Notes under the pieces: model-generated
The model's database searches: none
What the model was told of the DNA's origin: nothing
What the model saw: the letters and a program-made list of their open reading frames with translations, nothing else
Shown: positions 1-8,002 of the stretch, one piece after another
Layout of the letters: every line of letters starts with the position of its first letter
How positions within the stretch are numbered: the first letter of the stretch is position 1
NCBI RefSeq assembly: GCF_036347055.1
Contig: NZ_CP108882.1
Coordinates: 7,614,001-7,678,000, forward strand
DNA length: 64,000 nucleotides
DNA from: Streptomyces sp. NBC_00820
Lineage (GTDB): Bacteria; Actinomycetota; Actinomycetes; Streptomycetales; Streptomycetaceae
Reading direction: 5' to 3'
Translations under genes and position numbers: made by a program

Positions 1-289
1 GTTCAATTGCGCAAGGTGCTCACTTTGTGCTCGTCAAGTGACCGTAATTGAATGCCTGTTGTGCGGTTGATGCGTGTGCCGCAGCCACCCGGACCGGCCC
101 ACGAGGCGCCCGGATACCGGGCGGCACGTTTTGTTGTCGGGGCCGGCGAAAGGCCCGGACGCTCGGCACGGTGGGGGCGGAGGGGGGTTCGCGCACGCTT
201 GAAAGGCCGAGTTCCCGGGTGGCAGGATGCGTACCCGCCGGTCTCTTTTCGTCGCCGACCGGCCGTGAAGCCAGTGCGGAGGGTGTGCC
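1..289. promoter_or_regulatory. Upstream region of the signal-receptor gene
   Basis: No supported gene. The first 75 bases are clearly more AT-rich than the surroundings and contain two nested inverted repeats: TTCAATT (2-8) with AATTGAA (46-52), and CACTT (21-25) with AAGTG (36-40). This composition fits a promoter or operator region for the receptor gene at 290 and perhaps for a divergent gene left of the window. A GGAGG ribosome site lies just ahead of the GTG at 290. Confidence 0.4.
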
Positions 290-973
290 GTGGCCCTGCA
301 GGAACGAGCGATCAGGACAAGGCGCAGCATCCTGGTGGCCGCCGCCGACGTGTTCGCCGACGTCGGCTACGAAGCCGCGACCATATCGGAGATCCTCCAG
401 CGGGCGAACGTCACCAAGGGCGCCCTCTACTTCCACTTCGCGTCCAAGGAACAGCTCGCCCAGGCGGTGCTGACGGACCAGCTCAACTCCGTGCCGGACT
501 CCCCGCCGCGCGAACTGGTGCTCCAGGAAGGGCTGGACGCCGGATTCCTCCTCGCCCATCTGCTCGGCGCGGGCGACCCCATGGTGCGCGGCAGCGTCCG
601 CCTCACCGTGGACCAGGGATCACCGCACGACGGCCTCGACCGGCAGGTGCCGATGGCCTCCTGGATCGATCACAACGCCAAGCTGCTCGCTCGGGCGAAG
701 ACGAGCGGTGAACTGCTGCCCCACGTCGACGTCGAGGCCACGGCCAAGGCGTTCGTCGCCGTGTTCACCGGCGCCCAGGTGCTTTCCAAGATCATGAGCG
801 ATCACACCGACCTGATGGAACGCGTGGCCGACCTCTACCAGCACCTCATGACCAGCATCGCGGTCCCCGCGGTACTCGTCCGGCTGGACATGTCGGCGGA
901 GCGGGGCAAGCGGGTCTACGAGGAGGCCGTCGCCCTGCGCCGCGAAGCGGAGGAGATCCCGGCCGCCGGCTGA
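290..973 (+). CDS. ArpA/ScbR-family gamma-butyrolactone-type receptor (TetR)
   Basis: A 227-residue TetR-type repressor of the A-factor receptor class. Proteins of this class bind ARE palindromes and release DNA when a small diffusible hormone binds, which starts secondary metabolism. The N-terminal helix-turn-helix (about residues 8-55) contains ISEILQRANVTKGALYFHF, nearly the ArpA/ScbR signature, and the C-terminal ligand domain keeps class features such as GELLPHVD and a tryptophan in ASWIDHNAK. GTG start at 290 with a good GGAGG. It is followed by a P450 and a second receptor-like gene, so it is probably the true hormone receptor of this locus. Family assignment is strong; the ligand (butyrolactone, butenolide or avenolide type) is inferred only from the neighbourhood. 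Confidence 0.88.
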   Translation: MALQERAIRTRRSILVAAADVFADVGYEAATISEILQRANVTKGALYFHFASKEQLAQAVLTDQLNSVPDSPPRELVLQEGLDAGFLLAHLLGAGDPMVRGSVRLTVDQGSPHDGLDRQVPMASWIDHNAKLLARAKTSGELLPHVDVEATAKAFVAVFTGAQVLSKIMSDHTDLMERVADLYQHLMTSIAVPAVLVRLDMSAERGKRVYEEAVALRREAEEIPAAG

Positions 974-997
974 CGGGAGTGGCCCGTGGGCTGATCG

Positions 998-1088
998 CGG
1001 CGGGACGCCGGCTGAAGCGACGGCGGGACGCCGGCTGAAACGACAGCAGGGCGCCCGGCCGAAACGGCGGCAGGGCGCGGGCCGACGG
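998..1088. repeat. 23-bp tandem repeat, about 4 copies
   Basis: Two nearly identical 23-base copies (998-1020 and 1021-1043, differing at one base) are followed by two more diverged copies (1044-1067 and 1068-1088). The unit begins CGGCGGGACGCCGGCTGAA. It lies in the 244-bp gap between the receptor and P450 genes and is not coding in any supported frame. Confidence 0.8.
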
Positions 1089-1217
1089 TGGCGGGGGCGT
1101 GCCGGGGCACGGATTCCGGCGGCCGGCCGGGAATCCGCCGCGGGGGAGTGACTTCGCTCCCCTTGGGCACGTCGCAACGCAACAACGTGATGCAGGACCG
1201 ACCCAGGGAGCACGCCG

Positions 1218-2453
1218 ATGGAAACGACCGCCCACCCCTACGCCCTGGACCTCACGGGCCGCGACCACACGGGGGAGGCAGCCCTGCTGCGCGCCCAGGG
1301 CCCCGCGGTACGCGTCGAACTGCCCGGCGGTGTGATCGCCTGGGCCGTCGTCCAGCAGACGTACGTGGAGCGGCTGCTGGCCGATCGGCGCGTCTCGCGC
1401 AGCGCACGCCTGCACTGGCCGGCGTTCATCGAGGGCAGGATCACCGAGGAGTGGCCGCTCTACCCGTGGGTCGCCAACGAGAACATGCTTTTCGCCTACG
1501 GCGAGCACCACACCAGGCTGCGCCGGCTGGTCGCCGCGGCCTTCACGGCGCGGCGCTCCGAGACGCTGCGCCCCCGGGTCGAGGGGCTCTGCGCCGAACT
1601 GCTCGACACTCTGGCCGCACTCGCCCCCGGCACCACCGTCGACCTGCGCACCTCCTACGCGGAGGTGCTGCCGCTGCGCGTCGTCTGCGAACTGTTCGGC
1701 GTGCCCCGGGGCGCCGAGACGGACGCGCTGTCCGCGGCGCTGAGCACGGTGTTCAGCTCCACGGTCTCCGCCCAGGAGATGGAGGCCGCCCGCCTGGAGG
1801 CCTTCGGGCGGCTCGCCACACTGGTGAAGACCAAGCGGCAGCAGCCGGGCGAGGACCTCACCAGCTCACTGATCGCCGCGCGGGACGACGACGACCGCCT
1901 CACCGAGGACGAACTGCTCGGCACCCTCTTCATGTTCATCGCCGCGGGCCAGGACACCACCGCCACCCTGATCACGAACGCGGCCGGCGCCCTGCTGACC
2001 CACCCCGAGCAACTGGAGCACGTGCGTGCGGGGCGGGCGACCTGGGCCGACGTGGTCGCCGAGGCCATGCGGGTGCACACGCCCGGCGCGTACTCGCCGC
2101 TGAGGTTCGCCGTCGAGGACATCGACCTCGACGGCGTGACCATCCGCAAGGGCGAGTGCATCCTCGTCAACTTCGCCGCGGGCGGCCACGAGACCGACCG
2201 GCACGGCCCGGACGCGGACCGTTTCGACGTGCTGCGCACCGGCCGTGACGTCCTCGGCTTCGGTCACGGACCGCACCGCTGTCTCGGCGCCCCGCTCGGC
2301 GAGATCGAGGCCGCCTCCGCGCTCGCCGAACTCTTCGACCACTTCCCCGACGTCCGACTCGCCTGCGAGCCAGCCGAGTTGCGGCCTCTGCCGACCTTCA
2401 TGCTGAACGGATACCGGTCGCTGCCCGTGGTCCTGCGGCCCGCGGTCTCCTGA
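1218..2453 (+). CDS. Cytochrome P450 next to the hormone receptor
   Basis: A 411-residue soluble bacterial class I P450 that would need separate ferredoxin and reductase partners, none of which is in the window. All core motifs are intact: I-helix AAGQDTT for oxygen activation, K-helix EAMR, and the heme loop [10 protein letters not shown] with the iron-ligand cysteine at residue 355. ATG at 1218 follows AGGGAG at good spacing. It sits between an ArpA-type receptor and a second TetR of the same class. In the avenolide locus of S. avermitilis, as recalled from the literature, a P450 (cyp17) and an acyl-CoA oxidase (aco) lie beside avaR1 and make the hormone, so a signal-biosynthesis role is a reasonable inference. 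A tailoring role for a cluster to the left is the alternative. Confidence 0.85.
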   Translation: METTAHPYALDLTGRDHTGEAALLRAQGPAVRVELPGGVIAWAVVQQTYVERLLADRRVSRSARLHWPAFIEGRITEEWPLYPWVANENMLFAYGEHHTRLRRLVAAAFTARRSETLRPRVEGLCAELLDTLAALAPGTTVDLRTSYAEVLPLRVVCELFGVPRGAETDALSAALSTVFSSTVSAQEMEAARLEAFGRLATLVKTKRQQPGEDLTSSLIAARDDDDRLTEDELLGTLFMFIAAGQDTTATLITNAAGALLTHPEQLEHVRAGRATWADVVAEAMRVHTPGAYSPLRFAVEDIDLDGVTIRKGECILVNFAAGGHETDRHGPDADRFDVLRTGRDVLGFGHGPHRCLGAPLGEIEAASALAELFDHFPDVRLACEPAELRPLPTFMLNGYRSLPVVLRPAVS

Positions 2454-2660
2454 CCAACCGCACCTCTGCCGCCGGGACTCCCGAACCCGCTGTGGGCAAA
2501 CGGAGTTCCGGCGGGGCGCACACCCGGGCAGGAAACCGGACAAGCGGTTTTCCGGGTGACGCCCGAGGGGAGGTAAGTCGGGAATTCGCCGGTTCTCCGG
2601 CCGGTTCGCGCGCGGGTCCCCGGGTGTCCCGTCGGGTCTTGCCCCAGCAGATCCGGCAAA

Positions 2661-2682
2661 ACATACTGAACACGCGGTCGGA
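2661..2682. promoter_or_regulatory. Candidate ARE (autoregulatory element)
   Basis: ACATAC at 2661-2666, then eight bases, then CGGT at 2675-2678. This is the spacing of the two half-site cores in the ARE consensus bound by BarA/ScbR/AvaR-type receptors (ACAWAC, 8 bases, CGGT). The outer right arm is imperfect (CGG instead of WTG). It lies 67-88 bp upstream of the second receptor-like gene, as expected for its promoter, and in a locally less GC-rich stretch. Confidence 0.5.
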
Positions 2683-2748
2683 CGGGCGACGAGGGGTGCG
2701 GCGCCGGCCCCGGGTTCGCTCCCGGGCCGGGCCCAGAAGGAGAGCGTC

Positions 2749-3435
2749 ATGGTCAAGCAGGTGCGGGCGGTCCGCACACGGCAGGCCCTCCTCCGTGCCG
2801 CGGCCGAGGTCTTCGCCCACAACGGATACGCCCGTGCCTCCCTGCCGGCGATCAGCAAGCGGGCCGGGGTCAGCGCGGGCGCCCTGCACTTCCACTTCCC
2901 CAGCAAGGACGCCCTGGCCGACGAGGTCGAGGACGCGGCGACCCGGGCCGTGCAGGAACTGGCCGGGCGCTGCCGTCGTACGAGCGGCAGCGCGCTGGCA
3001 GCACTCGTCGCCGCGACCCACCATCTGGCCGCCGCCCTCACCGCCGACCCCGTGACCTGGGCGGGCTTCCGGCTCGGCGCCGACCCCGCGCGGCGGAACC
3101 GGGCCGGACTGCTCGAATGGTGGCACGCCTGGGTGCTCGACGTGGTCGGTCAGGCACGGGAAGCGGGCGAACTCGCCGACGGGGTCTGCCCGGAGGGCGC
3201 GGCCGTGGCGGTCGTCGCGGCCACGGTCGGCTTCGAGGCCCTGGGCAGCCGGGACCGGGACTGGCTGTCCGAGGAACGCATGGTCCAGTTCTGGACGTTC
3301 CTGCTGCCCAGCCTGGCGGCGCCACCCGCGCGGAGCCTCACCCAGGTGCTGGAGGCCGCCCGGACGGCCTCACCGGCACGAAGGGACGGCTCGGCCGACC
3401 TGGTGGCCGCGGCGGGGACCGACCCCGCGACCTGA
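2749..3435 (+). CDS. Second ArpA/ScbR-type TetR protein (pseudoreceptor-like)
   Basis: A 228-residue TetR protein of the same family as the gene at 290. The helix-turn-helix reads ISKRAGVSAGALHFHFPSK (about residues 35-53), where the class signature TKGALYFHF is altered to SAGALHFHF. The ligand-binding half is more diverged and Ala/Arg rich, although a tryptophan-bearing stretch (EWWHAWVLD) remains. Streptomycetes often carry such diverged paralogues (ScbR2, AvaR2, JadR2), several of which bind antibiotics or no butyrolactone at all. AAGGAG precedes the ATG, and the gene has a candidate ARE in its promoter, so it is probably repressed by the upstream receptor. Family call is secure; pseudoreceptor status is inference. 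Confidence 0.82.
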   Translation: MVKQVRAVRTRQALLRAAAEVFAHNGYARASLPAISKRAGVSAGALHFHFPSKDALADEVEDAATRAVQELAGRCRRTSGSALAALVAATHHLAAALTADPVTWAGFRLGADPARRNRAGLLEWWHAWVLDVVGQAREAGELADGVCPEGAAVAVVAATVGFEALGSRDRDWLSEERMVQFWTFLLPSLAAPPARSLTQVLEAARTASPARRDGSADLVAAAGTDPAT

Positions 3436-3592
3436 CTGAAGGACACGGGAGGCAGGCGGGCCGCCCCTTCCTGGACCCGGGAATCCCCCCGCGCGCCTCT
3501 CGCGGGCCGGGCAACCACGCCTCCCGGTCCCGCGGTTGCCGAATCCGATCGCTCACCAGCGGCCCGCGGCGGACCCCGTCCCGTTCCCCTTC

Positions 3593-3598
3593 TAAGAT
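3593..3598 (+). promoter_or_regulatory. -10 element (TAAGAT), leaderless start of the MFS gene
   Basis: TAAGAT lies eight bases before the ATG at 3607 and no Shine-Dalgarno sequence is present. Transcription would therefore begin at or next to the A of the start codon, giving a leaderless mRNA, which is common in Streptomyces. Confidence 0.5.
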
Positions 3599-3606
3599 CA
3601 CCCGCC

Positions 3607-4914
3607 ATGATCCCTTCAGCCGGTGGCCGCCGAAAACCCCGACCGCCGTACGCCGTCGCCGACTTCACCCGTGGCCGCACCAGCGATTCGACCGGCGACC
3701 TCACCCGCCTCTGGCGCGCGTACGCGGTGAGCGGTGCCGGAACCGCCGTCGGCGCGGGCGCCCTTCCGCTGGTGGCCGTGACCCTCCTGCACGCGACGCC
3801 CTTCCAGGTCTCGCTGCTGGCCGCGTCGTCCGCGCTCGCCGGTGCCGCGATCACGCTGCCGCTCGGCGGTCACATCGAACACCGCCGCAAACGCCCCGTG
3901 ATGATCACCGCCGATCTGGCGCGCGCCGCGGCCATGACGTCCGTCCCGGTCGCGGCGGCTCTCGGCCTGCTCTCCTTCGCCCAGCTCTGCGTGGTCGGCA
4001 TCCTGCACGCGGCGGCCACGATCGCCTTCACGGCCGCGAGCACCGCCCACCTCAAGGGCCTGGTCGAGCCCGCGGACCGGCTGCGCGCGACCGCGCGCTT
4101 CGAGACCACCGACTGGATCAGCCAGAGCGCGGGCCCGCCCGCCGGCGGCCTCCTCGTCGGCCTCCTCGGTACGACGGCCACGGTGGCCGTGGACGCGGTC
4201 TCCTTCCTCCTCTCGGCCCTGGGCATCCGCGGCCTGCGCACACCGGAACCGCCGCCACCGTCCCGCGGCGGCCCCGTCTCCGGCCCCGGAAGCCTGATCG
4301 CGGGCTGGCGGGCCATCCTCGGCCACCGTGGTCTGCGGCCGCTGTTCTGGAACGCGATGCTCTTCGGCGGCTCGGTGATGGCGACCGTTCCGCTCGTGGC
4401 CGTACTGATGCTGCGTGACCTGCACTTCACGGCCTGGCAGTACGGTCTCGCGCTGGGCCTGCCCTGCCTGGGCGGCATCCTGGGCTCGCGCTGCACGGTC
4501 CCGCTCACCCGCAGGTTCGGTGCCCGCCGGGTGCTGCTCGGATCCGCGGTGCTCCGCACCCCGTGGACCCTGCTGCTGGCGTGGGTCCCGGCCGGCCCGC
4601 TGGGACTCGCGGCGATCGTGGCCGTCGACACGGGGCTCCTCTTCGCCGCCGGAGTCTTCAACCCGTCCTTCGCGGCCTTCCGGATGGCGGCTACCGAAGA
4701 CCACCTGATGGCCCGGGTGGTGACGGCCTGGTCGGTCTCGTCCAAGACGGTGCAGCCCGTGTTCATGGTGGCGGGCGGTCTGGTCGCCGCGCACGCCGGG
4801 ATCCGTACCACCCTCGTCGCCGCCGGCGTGCTCAGCCTGGCGAGCGGCTTCCTGCTGCCCTGGACGGCGCCGGCCCCCGCGAACACCCCCGCCGCCGAGC
4901 CGGTCCCCACCTGA
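3607..4914 (+). CDS. MFS transporter (EntS/MFS_3-like efflux pump)
   Basis: A 435-residue membrane protein with about 12 hydrophobic segments and an Arg-rich loop (EHRRKRP) after the second or third segment, as in drug and siderophore exporters of the EntS/MFS_3 type. A central Pro/Gly-rich cytoplasmic loop (around residues 210-230) separates the two six-helix halves. The first 35 residues are polar and Arg-rich, so translation could start later, but the ATG at 3607 matches a -10 box for leaderless expression. It follows the receptor/P450 genes in the same direction and could export the signal or a product. The substrate cannot be read from sequence. The stop codon lies inside a 17-bp tandem repeat. 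Confidence 0.78.
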   Translation: MIPSAGGRRKPRPPYAVADFTRGRTSDSTGDLTRLWRAYAVSGAGTAVGAGALPLVAVTLLHATPFQVSLLAASSALAGAAITLPLGGHIEHRRKRPVMITADLARAAAMTSVPVAAALGLLSFAQLCVVGILHAAATIAFTAASTAHLKGLVEPADRLRATARFETTDWISQSAGPPAGGLLVGLLGTTATVAVDAVSFLLSALGIRGLRTPEPPPPSRGGPVSGPGSLIAGWRAILGHRGLRPLFWNAMLFGGSVMATVPLVAVLMLRDLHFTAWQYGLALGLPCLGGILGSRCTVPLTRRFGARRVLLGSAVLRTPWTLLLAWVPAGPLGLAAIVAVDTGLLFAAGVFNPSFAAFRMAATEDHLMARVVTAWSVSSKTVQPVFMVAGGLVAAHAGIRTTLVAAGVLSLASGFLLPWTAPAPANTPAAEPVPT

Positions 4915-4968
4915 GCCTGTCCCGTACCTGAACCTGTCCCGTACCTGAGCCTGTCCCGTACCTGAACC
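4909..4968. repeat. 17-bp tandem repeat overlapping the MFS stop codon
   Basis: Three copies of ACCTGARCCTGTCCCGT (4909-4925, 4926-4942, 4943-4959) plus a partial fourth (4960-4968). The stop codon of the MFS gene (4912-4914) is the TGA within the first unit, and every unit repeats that TGA. Because 17 is not a multiple of three, the units fall in different frames. Confidence 0.9.
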
Positions 4969-5008
4969 GTCCGCCCGGAAGCCGGTCCGCTCCTGAGCGG
5001 CGACGCGA

Positions 5009-5042
5009 AGAACCCCGCCCCTGCGATCAGGGACGGGGTTCT
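5009..5042 (-). terminator. Hairpin terminator after the tRNA-like gene (probably bidirectional)
   Basis: A 15-bp stem with one mismatch (5009-5023 pairing with 5028-5042, loop CGAT). It begins six bases beyond the 3' end of the tRNA-like gene on the minus strand and also lies downstream of the plus-strand MFS gene. Confidence 0.75.
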
Positions 5043-5047
5043 GTTCG

Positions 5048-5117
5048 AGCGCCGGGCAGGCCTTGCACCTGCATTTCCCCGCAGGAAGCGGGGCGTCTTT
5101 CCTTGGACCACCAACGC
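5048..5117 (-). tRNA. tRNA-Gly(UCC)-like gene with an atypical T loop
   Basis: On the minus strand 70 bases fold as a cloverleaf. The acceptor stem GCGTTGG pairs with CCGGCGC (two G-U pairs). The D arm is short (GTC/GAC, loop with GG). The anticodon stem CCCCG/CGGGG carries a 7-base loop CTTCCTG with anticodon UCC (5086-5084). A 4-base variable region follows, and the T stem is GCAGG/CCTGC. The T loop is TGCAAGG, so the normally invariant T55 is G, and position 37 is U rather than a purine. No CCA is encoded. A strong terminator follows, and a -10-like TACGAT lies about 50 bases upstream. The fold is convincing; whether it serves ribosomal translation, another glycyl-transfer reaction, or is a relic is open. 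Confidence 0.65.
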
Positions 5118-5200
5118 ACAGTGAGCCGGGCCCACTTGGGTGCCTCGCTCAGAAGTGAGCCTATCGTACGAAGAACTCGTCGGCCAAAAGAGCTCCCTGG

Positions 5201-5773
5201 AGCGTCCAGATCAAGGACTGGCTCTCGGACGCGAGCACTCCGCCCCGACCGGGTCCCGGCGGCACGGGCCACGTCCACCACGGCTTCGCCGAGGTGCTGG
5301 ACTCCGCCTTCCCGGAGGTCCGCGACACCCTGGCCGAGCTGCGGACGAACGGTCAGCGTGTGTACGTCACCGGGCACAGCCTCGGCGGGGCGCTGGCGAT
5401 GCTCGCCGGTGCGCGGCTGTATCTGGAGGAGCCGCGTCTGGCGGCGGACGGCGTCTACACGTTCGGGCAACCGCGCACGTGCGACCGCGTTCTCGCCAAG
5501 GCCTACGAAAAGGGCTTCGCCGACCGCATGTTCCGGTTCGTCAACAACAACGACATCGTCTGCCAGCTCCCTCCCGAGCCGGTGTTCACCCACGTCCACG
5601 CCCTGCGTTACATCGACTCCCGCGGCAGGCTGCACGAGTCCATGCCGCTGCTGGGCGGCGTGGCCGACCGGGCCGCGGGCATGGTGGCCGACCCGTTCGC
5701 GCCGGCCTCCGACGGCGTACGGGACCACTTCATGCACGGTTACATCGGCGCCCTGGAGAAGAACCTGGGCTGA
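5201..5773 (+). pseudogene. 5'-truncated class 3 lipase (alpha/beta hydrolase) fragment
   Basis: From about 5201 the reading frame codes for the C-terminal part of a Lipase_3-type hydrolase: VQIKDWLSDA, the nucleophile elbow GHSLGG, a conserved FGQPR strand, NNNDIVCQLPP with the acid, and a late HFMHGY with the candidate histidine. Family members normally have another 100-150 residues before this point. Here the open frame goes back only to a stop at 5156-5158, with no ATG or GTG until 5294, which lies inside the fold. The missing 5' end abuts the tRNA-like gene, suggesting deletion or rearrangement there. The catalytic residues are intact but the protein would probably not fold. Confidence 0.7.
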
Positions 5774-5792
5774 TGACGGCACGGGCACTGTC

Positions 5793-5822
5793 GTGCCCCC
5801 ACCCGTGGAGGCGTGGGGGCAC
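5793..5822. terminator. Bidirectional hairpin terminator
   Basis: A perfect 10-bp stem GTGCCCCCAC (5793-5802) / GTGGGGGCAC (5813-5822) with a 10-base loop, between the convergent lipase fragment and cyclophilin gene. Confidence 0.8.
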
Positions 5823-5842
5823 GGCCGTACGGCCTGCGACGG

Positions 5843-6334
5843 TCAGACGGTGCCGCTCTCGGTGATCGTGATCTTGCCCTTCGTGGCACCGTTGCCGCTG
5901 CCGAGCTTCTCGATCTGGTCGACGAGCTCCTTGCCCTCGACGACCTCGCCGAAGACGACGTGCTTGCCGTCGAGCCAGTCCGTGACGACCGTGGTCACGA
6001 AGAACTGCGATCCGTTGGTGTTCTTGCCCGCGTTCGCCATGCTGAGCAGGTACGGGCGGTCGTGCTTGAGGGTGAAGTTCTCGTCGGCGAACTTCTCGCC
6101 GTAGATGCTGCGGCCACCGGTGCCGTCGCCCCGGGTGAAGTCGCCGCCCTGCAGCATGAAGTTCGGGATGACCCGGTGGAAGGACGAGCCGGCGTAGCCG
6201 TAGCCGTGCTTGCCGGTGGCCAGCTCACGGAAGTTCGTCGCGGTCTTCGGGACCACGTCGTCGAACAGACGGAAGACGACCCGGCCGGCCGGCTTGTCGT
6301 CGATGCTGATGTCGAAGTAGACGTTCTCGCTCAT
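5843..6334 (-). CDS. Cyclophilin-type peptidyl-prolyl cis-trans isomerase
   Basis: A 163-residue single-domain cytoplasmic cyclophilin that catalyses cis-trans isomerisation of peptide bonds before proline. Family landmarks are present: [17 protein letters not shown] with the catalytic Arg, [11 protein letters not shown], the W of [14 protein letters not shown] (cyclosporin-contact position), and a standard end. No signal peptide. The ATG at 6334 is preferred over a TTG at 6343 because it begins the normal family N-terminus (MSENVYFD). It is convergent with the lipase fragment, and a hairpin separates them. Confidence 0.93.
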   Translation of the reverse strand: MSENVYFDISIDDKPAGRVVFRLFDDVVPKTATNFRELATGKHGYGYAGSSFHRVIPNFMLQGGDFTRGDGTGGRSIYGEKFADENFTLKHDRPYLLSMANAGKNTNGSQFFVTTVVTDWLDGKHVVFGEVVEGKELVDQIEKLGSGNGATKGKITITESGTV

Positions 6335-6769
6335 GGAGATCAACCTACCGCCGAGCGGGCCCCACGTTCATCAGTGCCCGGCCACGACGCGCTGTGGCAG
6401 GTGAGTCCGGTCCAGGGCAGGGGAGTGGTCATTCCCAGTCGCAAGCATCCGGACTCCGTCGGCCTCGCCGTACGCGGCCGCCCTCCCCGCCGCCGCTCAA
6501 CCGCCGTGCCGTCACTGCGAAGGCCTGGCGGGCCCGTTGAGGGCCGGTGACCGCGGCAGCCGGGTTCGCACCGCCTCGCGACGCATTCGCGAACGCTTGG
6601 GACGGCCCGCGTGAGTCCCGCGCCACGGAGCGCTCGTGAATGAGGGACAGCACCCGATCGGAGACCACGATCCGAGTGGGATTTGTCACCGCGACGGCGG
6701 TGTCGCCCCCGCGTCCCGTCACGGGTGTTCAGCGGGACGACGTGGCCCGCACCCGCGCGGCGGCCCGGG
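6335..6769. other. Intergenic stretch, no gene seen
   Basis: This holds the cyclophilin promoter region and the 3' end region of the minus-strand P450. Short frames here have no recognisable product and no ribosome site, and no clear hairpin or operator was found. Confidence 0.4.
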
Positions 6770-8002
6770 TCACCAGGTGACCGGGAGCGTCCTCGGGCCC
6801 CGGATGAGCCCGTCGCGCTGGAACTCGACCTCCCGGGCGGGTACGGCGAGCCGGAGGGCGGGGAAGCGGTCGAGTACGGCCCGGATCACGACCTCGGCCT
6901 CCATCCGGGCCATGAGAGCGGCCAGACAGAAGTGGGGGCCGTGACCGAAGGCCAGATGCCCGGCGCCGTTCCGGTCGAAGTCCAGTGCGTCGGGGTCGGG
7001 GAAGACCTCGGGATCGCGGTTGGCGGCGACATAGGCGTTGTAGACCGCCTCGCCCTTGCGGATCACATGGCCGCCGATCGCCACGTCCTCCGTGGCGATA
7101 CGGGGGATGCCTACGCCGTTGCGGTGCGGAACGAAGCGGAAGAGTTCCTCCACCGCTCTGGGCAGCACCTGCGGATCGCGACGCAGTTGCTCGAACTGCT
7201 CCGGATGGGTGAGCAGCGCGTACATCATGGAGCCGCTGTTGTTGCGTACGGCGTGACCGCCGCTGACGTAGATGGCCATCGCGAGCGAGACGGCCTCGTC
7301 GTCGGTGATCTCACCCGTGGCGGCGGCCTGGGCCAGCACCCCGGCGAGGTCCTCGCGGGGTTCGTCGCGGCGGCGCCGCAGGAGGTCGGTGACGCGGCCG
7401 TAGGTCGCCTGGCGGGCCTCCTGGTTGCGGCCCTTGCCGTCCGCGGCCTTGGACAGGAGAGCCTCGGAGTTGCCCGCCCACTCCTGCCAGTCGTCCTCTT
7501 CCGCGCCCAGGAAGTAGCACACCACCGCGATCGGGAAGGGGGTGTGCAGGTGTTCCATGAGGTCGCCGGGCGGGCCGGCTTTTTCCATGGCGTCGAGCAT
7601 CCGGTGGGCGGTGCGCTCCGCCATCGGGCGCAGCCGCGCCATGCTCCTGCCCGTGAACGCCCGGGCCACCACCCTGCGCAGGCGGGTGTGCCGGGGCGGG
7701 TCGATGTACTGCAGTCCCGCCGTCTGTGACGCCACGGCCTGCGGCGTCATGGAGGTCACCGGGCGGTCGACCAGTTCCTCACGGGAGAACCGCGGGTCCG
7801 AGGTGACCATGCGGACGTCCTCGTAACGGGTGACGAGCCAGGCATACCCGTCGCCGTGCGGGAGCGTGATGCGGGTGATCGGCTCGTCGCGGAGCAGTCC
7901 GTCGAGGAAGGGGTCGGGGTCCAGGGCGGGCAGGTCGGCGACGGACCACGATCTCACCGGCGGGCCGGGCGACGGGGACGGGGAGTCGGTGTCCAAGGTC
8001 AT
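6770..8002 (-). CDS. Cytochrome P450 with an altered I-helix
   Basis: A 410-residue P450 with a normal K-helix (EELFR), PERF-type region and heme loop FGHGPHFCLA with the cysteine ligand at residue 359. The I-helix, where nearly all P450s have A/G-G-x-D/E-T-T, reads SGGHAVRNN: the acid becomes His and both threonines are lost (Ala, Val). Such proteins often use a substrate hydroxyl for proton delivery (as in EryF), act on unusual substrates, or perform radical coupling rather than ordinary hydroxylation. ATG at 8002 with AGGAG upstream. It stands alone, with no biosynthetic partner nearby. Confidence 0.88.
   Translation of the reverse strand: MTLDTDSPSPSPGPPVRSWSVADLPALDPDPFLDGLLRDEPITRITLPHGDGYAWLVTRYEDVRMVTSDPRFSREELVDRPVTSMTPQAVASQTAGLQYIDPPRHTRLRRVVARAFTGRSMARLRPMAERTAHRMLDAMEKAGPPGDLMEHLHTPFPIAVVCYFLGAEEDDWQEWAGNSEALLSKAADGKGRNQEARQATYGRVTDLLRRRRDEPREDLAGVLAQAAATGEITDDEAVSLAMAIYVSGGHAVRNNSGSMMYALLTHPEQFEQLRRDPQVLPRAVEELFRFVPHRNGVGIPRIATEDVAIGGHVIRKGEAVYNAYVAANRDPEVFPDPDALDFDRNGAGHLAFGHGPHFCLAALMARMEAEVVIRAVLDRFPALRLAVPAREVEFQRDGLIRGPRTLPVTW

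Noticed and set aside
50..71. A second ARE near the window start
   Set aside because: Spacing fits (GAATGC...CGGT) but only three of six bases of the left core match.
225..250. An ARE directly upstream of the first receptor gene
   Set aside because: CGGT is present at 239-242 but the left half-site does not fit at the needed distance; only one half resembles the consensus.
5048..5117. Attachment site of an integrated element at the tRNA-like gene
   Set aside because: No integrase gene and no direct repeat of the tRNA 3' end was seen in the window.
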